Shown in pieces: positions 7,066 through 16,227 of a stretch of DNA of 64,000 nucleotides. The first letter of the stretch is position 1. Each line of letters starts with the position of its first letter. Source of the stretch: Candidatus Pelagibacter sp. FZCC0015 (GTDB taxonomy: Bacteria > Pseudomonadota > Alphaproteobacteria > Pelagibacterales > Pelagibacteraceae); NCBI RefSeq assembly GCF_007833635.1, contig NZ_CP031125.1, positions 62,001 through 126,000 on the forward strand, written 5' to 3'. Made by a program: the position numbers and the translations under genes. The notes beneath the pieces are model-generated. The model searched no databases. It was not told the origin of the DNA and worked only from the letters and a program-made list of their open reading frames with translations.

Positions 7066-9756
7066 TTATCCAGTATTTTTCATTGCTGCAGAAATACCTG
7101 CAATCGATGTCATTAAAGCATCTTCAAGAAATTTTTTATCTAAATTTTTATATTTTTTATTTGTTAATTTGTTCATTACATTTGCCTGAAGTATATTTAA
7201 CATCTCTGTATAGTTATTTCTTATAAATAAAGCTTTTCTAAATTCTTTCCTTTCTTTTATCACTTCTTTGGGGGTAATTTTATTGTGCAATTTGACCAGT
7301 GCCTCAAATTGAAATCTTAATTTTTTACCAATTCTTTTTAATGAGGCATCAGCTAAGTTATTTTCATAAATAACTGATATTTCTGGATCCACCTTAGAAA
7401 TTACCATATCTAGAATATCCATCGTTGATACAAAGTATGGCCAATTTCTTTCCATGTCAGTCATTGTTCTTTTAAATTTTTTAATTGAACCGTATCTTAA
7501 TGCTTCAGTTGTACCAAGCCAAGCAGGTAACATTAATCTAATTTGTGTCCAAGCAAATACCCACGGGATAGCTCTTAAACTTTGAATATTATCAACATTC
7601 TTTCTTTTGGTTGGTCTTGATCCAATTGCAAGTTTTCCTAGTGATTTATGTGGCGTAACTGTTTTGAAGTAACGAATAAAATCCTCGCTTTGATTTAAAT
7701 ATTTTCTATATGAAGATGTAGAAATTTCTGACATTTTTTGAATTAATTCACGCCAATTAGTTTTTGATCTTGGTGGAGGATTTAAAGAAGCGTCCATTAC
7801 AGCCCCTATATAGCTACATAAATTGTACTCAGCTAAAGGTTTATAGCCATACTTTTGCTGAATTACTTCTCCTTGATCAGTAATTCTAATTTTTCCGTTA
7901 ACTGTACCGGAAGGTTGTGATTTTAAAGTAGCCTGTATTGGACCACCTCCTCTTCCTGGAGATCCACCTCTGCCGTGAAAGAAAACAAGATCTATTTTAT
8001 ATTTTTTAGCTAAATTTCTAAGCTCTTCTTGAAGTTTGTATTGATGCCAACTTGCAGATAATTTTCCAGCATCTTTACTGGAGTCTGAATATCCAATCAT
8101 GACTTCCTGTTTTGACTTAATCATTTTTCTGTACCATGAAAGTTTGAATAAGTTTGTCATAACGCCGTTAGCATTTTTTAAATCATCCAGAGTTTCAAAA
8201 AGTGGAACAACTCTTAATAAATTTTTTGTTTGTGCCTGCATTTGTAAAAAATAAACAGATAAAATATCAGATGCTGTGGACGTCATCGATATTACATAAG
8301 CACCAAGACATTGGGTTGGTTCTTTAGAAATTTGTTTAAAAGTATTCCATACTTCTTTGTTTTCTTTATCTCGAATATTTATTTTATCTACAAAAAATTT
8401 TCCTTGTTTAATATTTTTATTTAAAAGTTTTATTTTTTCACTTTCACTTAGAGAAGAATAATTTATTTTATTTTTCTTTTTAAAGATTTCATTTAAAAGT
8501 TTTTCATGTCGATCAGACTCTTGTCTGATATCTAATCTTGCAAGATTTATTCCAAAACATCTCACTCTTCTAATTAAGTCTAGTAAATCAGCATTTGCAA
8601 TATGTTGACCTTTGTTTTGATTCAGAGAACTTCTTACTTCTCTCAAAGGGTTAATAATTTCATATTTATCTTGGAGTAATTTTTTTTCATCTAAAGGTTT
8701 ATTAAAGTTTATGTGTGCCTCTATTAATTGATGAGTATTTCTTACTTTGTCTCTTAATGGTCTTAAATAAACTCTATATGGTTCAAAACTTTTTCCAGTA
8801 ACTCTACTGATTGCAGGAGAACATTCTTCCATGGATAAATCTTGAATTAATTGAGTAAGTTCTTTCTCGTATAGTTTTGCAGCTTGCCATCTAGAAAATA
8901 AAATTACTTTCTTGGTTACCTCTGAAGTTACATTTGGATTTCCATCTCTGTCTCCACCCATCCATGAACCAAATTGAATAGGATTAAAATTTCTAGGCAA
9001 GTCTTTGTTTAAATTTTTTCTAAAGATATCATTCAATCTCTTATAAACTTTAGGAATAGTATCCCACAAACTATCTTCAATTACAGCCAGACCCCATTTT
9101 GCTTCATCCAATGGAGAAGGTTTAGTTCTTTTTAGTTCATCAGTTTTCCAAATAATTGCTATTTCTGAATATAGTTTTCTATCTAATTCTATAATTTTTG
9201 AGGGATATTTTTTATAGAGGTGTCTTTGCTCCATAATTGATATTAAATTTGCATATTTTTGAATTAAAGTTCTTCTTTTAACCTCTGTTGGATGAGCGGT
9301 AAGAACTATCCCAATATCTAGCTTGGTTGCCAAATCATAAATTTTATTATTTGAAATATTTTTATTTTTAAAAAGTCCCTCAATAATATCCTCAATAAAT
9401 AAATTTTGATTTTTGCTTTTAAAATATGGATTTTCATATTCATTTAATTTTCTAGATGCATCTAAAGACTCAGCTAAATTCATCAAATTAAGGATGTGCG
9501 AAAAAGCCCTTGTGATTTTAAAAGTTTTTTCTGGCGAAAGTTTTTTTACTTCTTTTGATATTTTTGAGAAAACTTTACTCTTGTTTTTATCTAGTAATGT
9601 GTTTTTAGATAGTAATCTTAGTCTTTCAACAATTTTAAAAAAAGATGGTCCTTCTTGATCTTTAATTACTCTTCCTAAAAATGTTCCTAATAATCTAATA
9701 TCTTCTCTTAAAAGCTTTGTAGGTATTCGCTCATAGTAAAGATCTCTTTTCTTCAT
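7066..9756 (-). CDS. ppc: Phosphoenolpyruvate carboxylase
   Basis: Full-length (896 aa) PEPC: the catalytic His155 lies in IVLTAHPTEVKRR, the glycine-rich FHGRGGSPGRGGG loop carries the second active-site signature, and the C-terminus ends in KNTG as in intact enzymes. It carboxylates PEP to oxaloacetate to refill the TCA cycle. Its first 26 bp overlap the 3' end of the SMP-30 gene, so it is almost certainly transcribed with the sugar-acid catabolic genes upstream. That fits an anaplerotic need when carbon enters as pyruvate-level products. Confidence 0.95.
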   Translation of the reverse strand: MKKRDLYYERIPTKLLREDIRLLGTFLGRVIKDQEGPSFFKIVERLRLLSKNTLLDKNKSKVFSKISKEVKKLSPEKTFKITRAFSHILNLMNLAESLDASRKLNEYENPYFKSKNQNLFIEDIIEGLFKNKNISNNKIYDLATKLDIGIVLTAHPTEVKRRTLIQKYANLISIMEQRHLYKKYPSKIIELDRKLYSEIAIIWKTDELKRTKPSPLDEAKWGLAVIEDSLWDTIPKVYKRLNDIFRKNLNKDLPRNFNPIQFGSWMGGDRDGNPNVTSEVTKKVILFSRWQAAKLYEKELTQLIQDLSMEECSPAISRVTGKSFEPYRVYLRPLRDKVRNTHQLIEAHINFNKPLDEKKLLQDKYEIINPLREVRSSLNQNKGQHIANADLLDLIRRVRCFGINLARLDIRQESDRHEKLLNEIFKKKNKINYSSLSESEKIKLLNKNIKQGKFFVDKINIRDKENKEVWNTFKQISKEPTQCLGAYVISMTSTASDILSVYFLQMQAQTKNLLRVVPLFETLDDLKNANGVMTNLFKLSWYRKMIKSKQEVMIGYSDSSKDAGKLSASWHQYKLQEELRNLAKKYKIDLVFFHGRGGSPGRGGGPIQATLKSQPSGTVNGKIRITDQGEVIQQKYGYKPLAEYNLCSYIGAVMDASLNPPPRSKTNWRELIQKMSEISTSSYRKYLNQSEDFIRYFKTVTPHKSLGKLAIGSRPTKRKNVDNIQSLRAIPWVFAWTQIRLMLPAWLGTTEALRYGSIKKFKRTMTDMERNWPYFVSTMDILDMVISKVDPEISVIYENNLADASLKRIGKKLRFQFEALVKLHNKITPKEVIKERKEFRKALFIRNNYTEMLNILQANVMNKLTNKKYKNLDKKFLEDALMTSIAGISAAMKNTG

Positions 9757-10642
9757 TATTTAATATAAATTTTTTTTGCAAAACTCCTTTTGCATTTGTT
9801 TTTACACTAAAAAAGAATCCTGAATATCTAAATTTTCGCAAATCTGCTTTGCTCATACCTTTTGTTGCTGTTGAAACGTAAAGTTCTTTAGTATTTTTAC
9901 CTCCAAATGCACAATTAGTAATATTTTTTGCAGGAAAATGAATTCTGTGAATTAATTTTGCTTTTTTATTAAAAACAGAAATACATGCACCATGAAAATG
10001 AGCTACCCATAAATTTTTATTTTTATCTAAGGTCATTCCATCTGGTGAACCCTCTTCAGGTGATAATTTTTTAAATATTTTTTTGCTGACTATTTTATTA
10101 TTTTTATTTATTTTAATTTTATAGATTGTTTTTTTTGGACTATCCGTATGATAAAAATTATACTGATCAATAAATGCTGGTCCATTAGTAATTCTATAAT
10201 TTTTATCAACTTTTATTAATTTAAAATTTTTATCTAGTTTATACAAAGAACCTTTTTCAATTTTTCGCTCTAAGTTGTCCATAGTACCAAACCAAAGATT
10301 TCCTGCAGGATCTGTTTTTCCATCATTAATTCTATTTAACTTTAAGTTTGGTTCTATCTTAATTGATTTTAAAATTTTTTTTGATTTTAGATTTTGAATT
10401 CTTAATTCACCCTGAAGGCCTAAAATAAAAATATGATCTTTGATATGAGCGATAAAACCAATTTCTTTATTTACTTTAAAGATTTTCTTTTTTTTATTTT
10501 TAATATTGAAAGAACAAATTTTCTTTTTTTTTATATCTACAAAATAAATTGAATTATGTTCACCAACCCATAATGTTCCTTCACCTAAAGTACATCTTAT
10601 TTTCCAAAGAGGTTTTGGTTCTGAGGTTTTTATTTTATTCAT
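9731..10642 (-). CDS. SMP-30/gluconolactonase/regucalcin family lactonase
   Basis: A six-bladed beta-propeller of 303 aa. Family motifs include GEGTLWVGEHNSIYFVDI at the start, the metal-binding stretch RINDGKTDPAGNLWFGTM, and SPDGMTLDKNKNLWVAHF with the conserved Asp/Asn ligands. Members hydrolyse sugar-acid lactones. It overlaps the Gci-like gene by 8 bp upstream and ppc by 26 bp downstream. This context makes opening of an aldonolactone in the same pathway the best guess. Confidence 0.85.
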   Translation of the reverse strand: MNKIKTSEPKPLWKIRCTLGEGTLWVGEHNSIYFVDIKKKKICSFNIKNKKKKIFKVNKEIGFIAHIKDHIFILGLQGELRIQNLKSKKILKSIKIEPNLKLNRINDGKTDPAGNLWFGTMDNLERKIEKGSLYKLDKNFKLIKVDKNYRITNGPAFIDQYNFYHTDSPKKTIYKIKINKNNKIVSKKIFKKLSPEEGSPDGMTLDKNKNLWVAHFHGACISVFNKKAKLIHRIHFPAKNITNCAFGGKNTKELYVSTATKGMSKADLRKFRYSGFFFSVKTNAKGVLQKKFILNNEEKRSLL

Positions 10643-11807
10643 TTACTTCAAACTCCTTTATAAAGTCTTCATCAGGATTAATTCCAATACCTACTTTATC
10701 TGTTACTGATGCAAAACCATTATTGTTTTTAACTTGGTCTAAAATTGAAAACTCTTCCTTTGGCAAATCTGTGATAAAAATATTTTTTTCTGTTGTATCA
10801 AACTCGAGCATAGATTTAGATGGAAATAATCCACCTGGCATATCTGGTTGTGCTGTCAACAAATGGAGATTAACTGCAATACTCACTGCAGAGCCCCATA
10901 CATGATTAATAACTGGTATAAAATTTACTTGCGCTAATGCTGCAACTTTTAAATACTCCGTAATACCGCCAAGTCCACAAACCTCTGGTTGAGCTATATC
11001 AATACATTTGTTTGATATTAATTTGTTCCAGCCATATTTGGTAAATTCAGCTTCCCCTCCTGCAATACTAGTAGAGATTTTTTGTTTTAATTCTCTGTAA
11101 CCTTCATAATCTTCTGGAGCCACAGGTTCTTCAAACCAATAAATATCTAGCTCATCTAAACCTTTTCCAACATAAAGAGCATCTTTCAAGTTGTAAGCGT
11201 GGTTGGCATCAACCATTAATTTAAAGTCTTTTCCAACAGAGTCTCTTACAGCTTGAACCAACTTTAAATCTTCGTTTGGACCTAATCCAACTTTCATTTT
11301 CATGGCTTTAAAATTTTTTGATTTTATTTGCTTAGATTCTTCTTTGAACAAGGCAATCAATTCATCAACTGATTTTTTTTGTAACATCATACCGTATCCA
11401 TACACTGGAACTTCATTATTACATTTGCCACCAACAAGCTGATAAAGAGGAGCATTTGTTTTTTTTCCAAGAATATCCCATAATGCAATATCCACTCCTG
11501 ATAATGCTTGAATTGGCATGCCCTTTTGACCGCTATCTCTTAAAAGATTGTATACTTTTTGCCAAATATGTTCTTTCTTTAAAGGATCTTCACCAATTAT
11601 TAAAGGCTGTATAACCTTTTCAACAATAAACTTATTCGCTAAAGCTATATTTCCAGGACCAAAACATTCACCCCAACCTGTTATTCCTTCATCTGTTTGA
11701 ACTTCAACAAGATGAGCTGTACGATGTTTATAATACTGTTGTGAGTAACCAAGTTCTTTTTCTAACTCATATCTAAGTACATGACTTTTAATAGAAGTTA
11801 TTTTCAC
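10635..11807 (-). CDS. Enolase-superfamily (mandelate racemase type) sugar-acid enzyme, galactarolactone cycloisomerase-like
   Basis: A 390-aa MLE/MR protein with the catalytic KxK pair at Lys170/Lys172 (AMKMKVG), metal ligands Asp200 (VDANHAY), Glu226 (WFEEPV) and Glu252 (AGGEAE), and the acid/base His302 (NHVWGSA). The GWGECFGP, LRDSGQKG and ALSGVDIALWDI segments resemble D-galactarolactone cycloisomerase (Gci) of Agrobacterium as I remember it. A galactarate, gluconate or fuconate dehydratase role is possible. It is translated in the sugar-acid operon between an FAH-family hydrolase and an SMP-30 lactonase. Confidence 0.82.
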   Translation of the reverse strand: MKITSIKSHVLRYELEKELGYSQQYYKHRTAHLVEVQTDEGITGWGECFGPGNIALANKFIVEKVIQPLIIGEDPLKKEHIWQKVYNLLRDSGQKGMPIQALSGVDIALWDILGKKTNAPLYQLVGGKCNNEVPVYGYGMMLQKKSVDELIALFKEESKQIKSKNFKAMKMKVGLGPNEDLKLVQAVRDSVGKDFKLMVDANHAYNLKDALYVGKGLDELDIYWFEEPVAPEDYEGYRELKQKISTSIAGGEAEFTKYGWNKLISNKCIDIAQPEVCGLGGITEYLKVAALAQVNFIPVINHVWGSAVSIAVNLHLLTAQPDMPGGLFPSKSMLEFDTTEKNIFITDLPKEEFSILDQVKNNNGFASVTDKVGIGINPDEDFIKEFEVNE

Positions 11808-11813
11808 AATTAA

Positions 11814-12656
11814 TTATAAAGCAACTACCTTCGAGTTTTGCTCTCCTAAGTTTTCTATTGATAATTTCATTGTATCACCGGCTTTTAAGAATTGTTGAGG
11901 CTTCATACCCATTCCAACACCTGGAGGTGTTCCAGTTGTAATTATATCGCCAGCTTGAAGAGACATAAATTTACTTAAATAAGATACAATTATATCAACA
12001 TTGAATATCATTGTGCTTGTGTTACCTGTTTGCATTCTTGCACCATTAACATCTAAACTCATTTTTAAATTGTTAACATCTGCAATTTCATCTTTTGTAA
12101 CTAAGTAAGGTCCAATTGGTCCATAAGTATCATGAGATTTTCCTTTAACCCATTGACCCATTTTTTCAATTTGCCATTCTCTTTCACTAATATCATTTAC
12201 TAAACAATAACCTAAAATATGATCTTGAGCTTGGCTTTCAGAAATATGTTTTGTTTCTTTTCCAATAACAATTCCTAATTCAACTTCCCAATCAAGTTTT
12301 TTTGATCCTGAAACTATTTCGATATCATCGTTTGGTCCATTAATTGAACTTGTAGCTTTCATAAAAGTAATTGGTTCAGAAGGAACATCTGCTCCCGTTT
12401 CAGCAGCATGATCAGAATAATTTAATCCAATTGCAACAAATTTACCTGGCTTAGTAATACAAGATCCTATTCGATCACTTGCAGATAATTCTGGTAAAGA
12501 AGATAAATCAGCACTTTGTAATTTGGAAATAGTCTCAAAATTTAAATGATCAGGATTTAAATCTTTAACATGAGAACTAATATCTCTAATTTTACCATCT
12601 TTGTCTAAAACAGCTGGTTTTTCGTTTCCTTTATTTCCTACTCTTAATAATTTCAT
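11814..12656 (-). CDS. Fumarylacetoacetate hydrolase family enzyme, diketo-sugar-acid hydrolase-like
   Basis: The 280-aa protein has the FAH C-terminal fold with metal ligands Glu124 and Glu126 (WEVELGIVIGK) and Asp155 (LVNDISERE), plus the family end motif GDIITTGTPPGVGMG. In the non-phosphorylative L-fucose and L-rhamnose routes, members of this branch cleave 2,4-diketo-3-deoxy acids to pyruvate and lactate. The adjacent BDH2-like SDR would make such a diketo substrate. Ureidoglycolate lyase or acylpyruvase activity is an alternative suggested only by fold. Confidence 0.83.
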   Translation of the reverse strand: MKLLRVGNKGNEKPAVLDKDGKIRDISSHVKDLNPDHLNFETISKLQSADLSSLPELSASDRIGSCITKPGKFVAIGLNYSDHAAETGADVPSEPITFMKATSSINGPNDDIEIVSGSKKLDWEVELGIVIGKETKHISESQAQDHILGYCLVNDISEREWQIEKMGQWVKGKSHDTYGPIGPYLVTKDEIADVNNLKMSLDVNGARMQTGNTSTMIFNVDIIVSYLSKFMSLQAGDIITTGTPPGVGMGMKPQQFLKAGDTMKLSIENLGEQNSKVVAL

Positions 12657-12677
12657 ATTTATCCTTTTGTTATTTAA

Positions 12678-13421
12678 TTATATTGAAATTCCACCATCAA
12701 CATGAATTGTACTTCCTGTTGTAAATGTTGCATCATCGCTAGCTAAATAAACAGCCACAGCTGCTATTTCTTCTGCTGTACCTAATCTTCCCATAGGTTG
12801 TCTTGCTATAAAATCTTTTTTTGCTTGAACAGGATCTGGGCTTTGATTTACCCTATCTTGCCAAGAAGGTGAATAAACTGTGCCTGGCGCAATTGAATTA
12901 CATCTAATATTTTGTTTAACGAAATCTGCTGCAATCGCCTTTGTTAAACCAATCACCGCACCCTTTGTTGTTCCGTAAACAAATCTATTTGGAAAACCTT
13001 TAAAGCTAGATGCACATGAAGATATATTAATAATACTTCCACCATTTTGTTTGATCATTAAAGGTAAAATAGCTTTGCACATAAAGTACATCGACTTAAC
13101 ATTTACATTAGAAGAAAAATCCCAATCTTTTTCATCACATTCCAATATTGTTCCATGATGAACAAATCCAACGGCATTAAATAAAACATCTACTCTATCT
13201 AAAGTTTTAGTAAATTCTAAAATTGCATTGTTGTCTGTTGAGTCTAGCTTTTGCACTTTAATCTCAGGATATTCTTTATTTAAATCAGCTAAAGTTTTAT
13301 CATTTAAATCAGTAGCAGTTACATGAGCACCTTCTTTGTGAAAAGCTATTGCTGTTGCTTTTCCAATCCCTTGGCCTGCTGCTGTTACGAGAATTTTTTT
13401 ACCTTCTAATCTTCCACTCAT
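12678..13421 (-). CDS. Short-chain dehydrogenase, BDH2/2-keto-3-deoxy-L-fuconate dehydrogenase type
   Basis: Classical SDR of 247 aa: cofactor loop AAGQGIG (residues 14-20), catalytic Ser134/135, Tyr149 and Lys153 (YGTTK), and end motif VDGG. The Asp in ATDLND predicts NAD+ preference. FNAVGFVHHGTILECDEKDWDF is close to DHRS6/BDH2 as I remember it, the group that also holds bacterial 2-keto-3-deoxy-L-fuconate dehydrogenases. Its neighbours (FAH-family hydrolase, enolase-superfamily enzyme, lactonase) fit that pathway. The start overlaps the reductase stop by ATGA. Confidence 0.83.
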   Translation of the reverse strand: MSGRLEGKKILVTAAGQGIGKATAIAFHKEGAHVTATDLNDKTLADLNKEYPEIKVQKLDSTDNNAILEFTKTLDRVDVLFNAVGFVHHGTILECDEKDWDFSSNVNVKSMYFMCKAILPLMIKQNGGSIINISSCASSFKGFPNRFVYGTTKGAVIGLTKAIAADFVKQNIRCNSIAPGTVYSPSWQDRVNQSPDPVQAKKDFIARQPMGRLGTAEEIAAVAVYLASDDATFTTGSTIHVDGGISI

Positions 13422-14287
13422 TTTTTATTCATCCTTTCGATTTCATTGTAAAGTGAACTATGATCTGTATTTCCATGACCATTATCGACCAAGGTTTTAT
13501 ACATTTCTTTCACTAAATTTGAAATAGGTAAATGTGTATTATATGAATTTGCACACTCCAAAATGTTATTCATGTCTTTTAAATGAGTAGATGTTTTACC
13601 TTTTGGGGTAAAATCTTTATCTATCATTCTTTTTCCATGAGTTTGTAAAATTTTACTATCTGCCCAACCTCCAGAAAGAGCTTTAATTAATTTTACTGGG
13701 TCAGCTCCTGCTTTTTCACATAAAGTTATTGCCTCCGCAACAGCTCCTATTGTAACTCCTACCACAATTTGATTTGCTAACTTTGAAACTTGTCCACTTC
13801 CAATTGGTCCAACTAAAGTTGGATTTCCCATCGCTTTTAAAATATTTATAGAGTTATCAAAAACACTTTGCTCTCCTCCAACCATTATAGCTAATGAAGC
13901 TTCCTCAGCTCCAATTGTTCCTCCTGAAACTGGTGCATCTAAATAATTTATATTTTTTGATTTTAGACTATTTCCATATTTTGTTGCTGTCGTTGGTTTA
14001 ACCGAACTCATATCAATAACAGTTGATCCAGATTTTAAATTTTCTAATAAATCTGAATTATTCATTATCTCATCAACAGCGCTATCATCTGTTAACATTG
14101 TAATAATAAAGTCATTATCTTTAACAACTTCACCTAAAGTTTTTGATATTTCAGCCCCAAATTCCCTCAAAGGCTCTGCTTTACTAATTGAACGATTAAA
14201 TGCTTTTAATTTAAAACCAGATTTTAATAAATTTTTAGCCATTGGAAGACCCATAAGGCCTGTTCCAATAAAGCTTATTTTCATCAT
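13418..14287 (-). CDS. 3-hydroxyisobutyrate dehydrogenase/tartronate semialdehyde reductase family
   Basis: 289 aa with an N-terminal Rossmann loop ISFIGTGLMGLPMAKNLLKSG, the substrate-binding DAPVSGGTIGAEEASLAIMVGG and the catalytic Lys in GSGQVSKLANQ. The family reduces or oxidises beta-hydroxyacids (tartronate semialdehyde, 3-hydroxyisobutyrate, gamma-hydroxybutyrate). Between a TRAP large permease (4-bp overlap) and an SDR in a sugar-acid operon, a GarR-like role is the most likely. A second paralogue lies at 22.6-23.4 kb. Confidence 0.83.
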   Translation of the reverse strand: MMKISFIGTGLMGLPMAKNLLKSGFKLKAFNRSISKAEPLREFGAEISKTLGEVVKDNDFIITMLTDDSAVDEIMNNSDLLENLKSGSTVIDMSSVKPTTATKYGNSLKSKNINYLDAPVSGGTIGAEEASLAIMVGGEQSVFDNSINILKAMGNPTLVGPIGSGQVSKLANQIVVGVTIGAVAEAITLCEKAGADPVKLIKALSGGWADSKILQTHGKRMIDKDFTPKGKTSTHLKDMNNILECANSYNTHLPISNLVKEMYKTLVDNGHGNTDHSSLYNEIERMNKK

Positions 14288-15600
14288 GGTTTTGGTTTAA
14301 ATTCGTGGAAGTTTTGTGTCATCGCTTCTGGAAAGAACATAACACATGCTAATACAATTAACTGGATAACTATAAATGGAGCAAAACCTCTAAATATATC
14401 TGTTAATGAAATGTGAGGAGGTGCAACAGATTTTAAATAAAAAGCGGCGGGTCCAAATGGTGGACTTAAAAATGAAACTTGCATGTTTACACAAAATAAT
14501 ATTCCAAACCAAATTGGATCAAATCCTAGAGCAATCACTATTGGTAAAAATACAGGCATTGCTAATAATACAATTCCAACCCAATCCATAAATGCTCCCA
14601 TAATTAAAAACATAATCTGCATCATGAAGATTAAATACATCGGTTTTAAATCATAAGCTAAAATAGTTTCTGCTACATATTTAGGACCTCCAGCAAGAGA
14701 ATAAGCTCCTGCTAAAACTGTAGCACCAAAAGTAATAGTTAAAATAGTTCCTGATGCTTTAAAAGTTCTTGTTAATGCATCTTTAAATAAAAACCACGTA
14801 AGTTCTTTTCTTGCAAAAATAATAATTAATGTGGCAACTACTCCCATGCCAGCTGCTTCGGTAATTCCTGTCATTCCAGAATAAATTGAACCTAATACAA
14901 TGATTACTATACCAATTGGTGGTAAAAGACCTGGGAGGTATGACATTTTTTCTTTTAAAGTTAAAGCAGGCTCATCACTTAAAGGTGCTAAATGTGGTTG
15001 TAATCTTGTTCTAATTAAAATGTATGTAATAATTAAACCTGAAATCATTAAACCAGGAACAATGGCTTCTTGAAACAACATAGTGATAGAAGTCTCTGTT
15101 GTTAATCCATAAATAATTAAAACAATTGAAGGTGGTATCATTGTTCCTAAAGATCCAGATGCACAGATGATACCAATCGACATATCCTGATCGTATTTTA
15201 ATCTCAACATTTGAGGCAGTGCAATCAAGCCTAATAAAACTATTTCTCCACCAATAATTCCGCTCATCGCCGCCATGATTGTTGCCATAATGGCAGTAAC
15301 GACACCTACTCCACCCCTAGTTTTTCTTAACCACGCATTTAAAGCGTCATAAAGATCTCTTGCGATGTTTGAACGTTCAAGCAAGGAGGCCATAAATATA
15401 AATAATGGAACAGATAAAAAAGAATAAGTAACAACAAGAGAATAATATCTTGAAAGTAATATGCCTAATGCATGTTCACCTATGTATAAAAATACTAATA
15501 CTGCACCCATAAAACCAGATGCAAAACCCATAGGAACACCAATAGATATAAGTAATAACAATCCTACTATAAGTATTATCGAAAGTGATCCTATATCCAT
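14284..15600 (-). CDS. dctM: TRAP transporter large membrane subunit DctM
   Basis: 438 aa of mostly hydrophobic sequence with about 12 membrane helices. DctM features include SVPLFIFMASLLERSNIARDLYDAL near TM2, the loop GGVGVVTAIMATIMAAMSG and SGSLGTMIPPSIVLIIYG, and the end motif FLSPPFGPAAFYLKS. It is the ion-coupled translocation subunit of the tripartite transporter. It lies 1 bp after dctQ and overlaps the GarR-like reductase by 4 bp, tying uptake to catabolism in one transcript. Confidence 0.93.
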   Translation of the reverse strand: MDIGSLSIILIVGLLLLISIGVPMGFASGFMGAVLVFLYIGEHALGILLSRYYSLVVTYSFLSVPLFIFMASLLERSNIARDLYDALNAWLRKTRGGVGVVTAIMATIMAAMSGIIGGEIVLLGLIALPQMLRLKYDQDMSIGIICASGSLGTMIPPSIVLIIYGLTTETSITMLFQEAIVPGLMISGLIITYILIRTRLQPHLAPLSDEPALTLKEKMSYLPGLLPPIGIVIIVLGSIYSGMTGITEAAGMGVVATLIIIFARKELTWFLFKDALTRTFKASGTILTITFGATVLAGAYSLAGGPKYVAETILAYDLKPMYLIFMMQIMFLIMGAFMDWVGIVLLAMPVFLPIVIALGFDPIWFGILFCVNMQVSFLSPPFGPAAFYLKSVAPPHISLTDIFRGFAPFIVIQLIVLACVMFFPEAMTQNFHEFKPKP

Positions 15601-15601
15601 A

Positions 15602-16171
15602 TTATTTTAATTCTTTAGATGGATCGTATTGTTTTTCTTTTGGATTTCTCCAATCAATAATTAAATTGTTTACAGATTGAACAGCAATAAGAAAAACACA
15701 TAGAAGTGTTAGTGGCTTCATAGTAGCAGGAATTGGTGGATCCCAATAAGTTGCAAACCTTTCCCAATTTATAAATGATCTGTATGCATCTTCCATACCT
15801 CCATAAATTACAGCTGCTGCGAAAAGAACAATAATTAAAGTACTAATTAGGTCAAAAATTCTCTGTGTCGGTCTACTAACCCAATCATATAATAATACTA
15901 TTCTAATATGGCTTCTTAATCTTGTTGCATATATTCCACCAACTAAATAACAAACTCCCGCAAGCCATAAGCACAGTTCGTTTGCCCACAAAGTTGGTTT
16001 AAACAATACATATCTCATAAAAATTTCGTACATCATCACAATTACAATTACAGGAATTAAATATTTTATTGTGTGACTTAGAAATAAGGAAACTCTATCT
16101 ATCCAATTTATTGGAAAATCATCTTTACTCGCGACTTTTTCATTTTGTTCTTGTAATTCTTTATCGATCAT
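15602..16171 (-). CDS. dctQ: TRAP transporter small membrane subunit DctQ
   Basis: 189 aa with four membrane helices. The DctQ pattern is clear: MRYVLFKPTLWANELCLWLAGVCYLVGGIYATRLRSHIRI spans the signature TM2-TM3 region (W-x-x-E and the RxxxHIRI loop). It partners DctM in the inner membrane. It lies between dctP and dctM, separated from dctP by 56 bp that contain a GC-rich hairpin. Confidence 0.9.
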   Translation of the reverse strand: MIDKELQEQNEKVASKDDFPINWIDRVSLFLSHTIKYLIPVIVIVMMYEIFMRYVLFKPTLWANELCLWLAGVCYLVGGIYATRLRSHIRIVLLYDWVSRPTQRIFDLISTLIIVLFAAAVIYGGMEDAYRSFINWERFATYWDPPIPATMKPLTLLCVFLIAVQSVNNLIIDWRNPKEKQYDPSKELK

Positions 16172-16195
16172 TGCGTAAAAATTTAGGTAATTCGA

Positions 16196-16213
16196 AGGGC
16201 CTTTGCAGGCCCT
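16196..16213 (-). promoter_or_regulatory. GNRA-tetraloop hairpin between dctP and dctQ
   Basis: On the transcribed strand the sequence reads AGGGCCT-GCAA-AGGCCCT, a 7-bp GC-rich stem closed by a GCAA tetraloop. No T-run follows, so it is not a classical full terminator. It lies just after the binding-protein stop, where a hairpin can protect the dctP message from 3' decay or partly stop transcription, giving more binding protein than permease. The stem is seen directly; the role is inference. Confidence 0.7.
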
Positions 16214-16227
16214 CCAAAATTTTTTTA

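Noticed and set aside
9413..9658. Open frame on the plus strand inside ppc
   Set aside because: Antisense shadow of a well-conserved gene.
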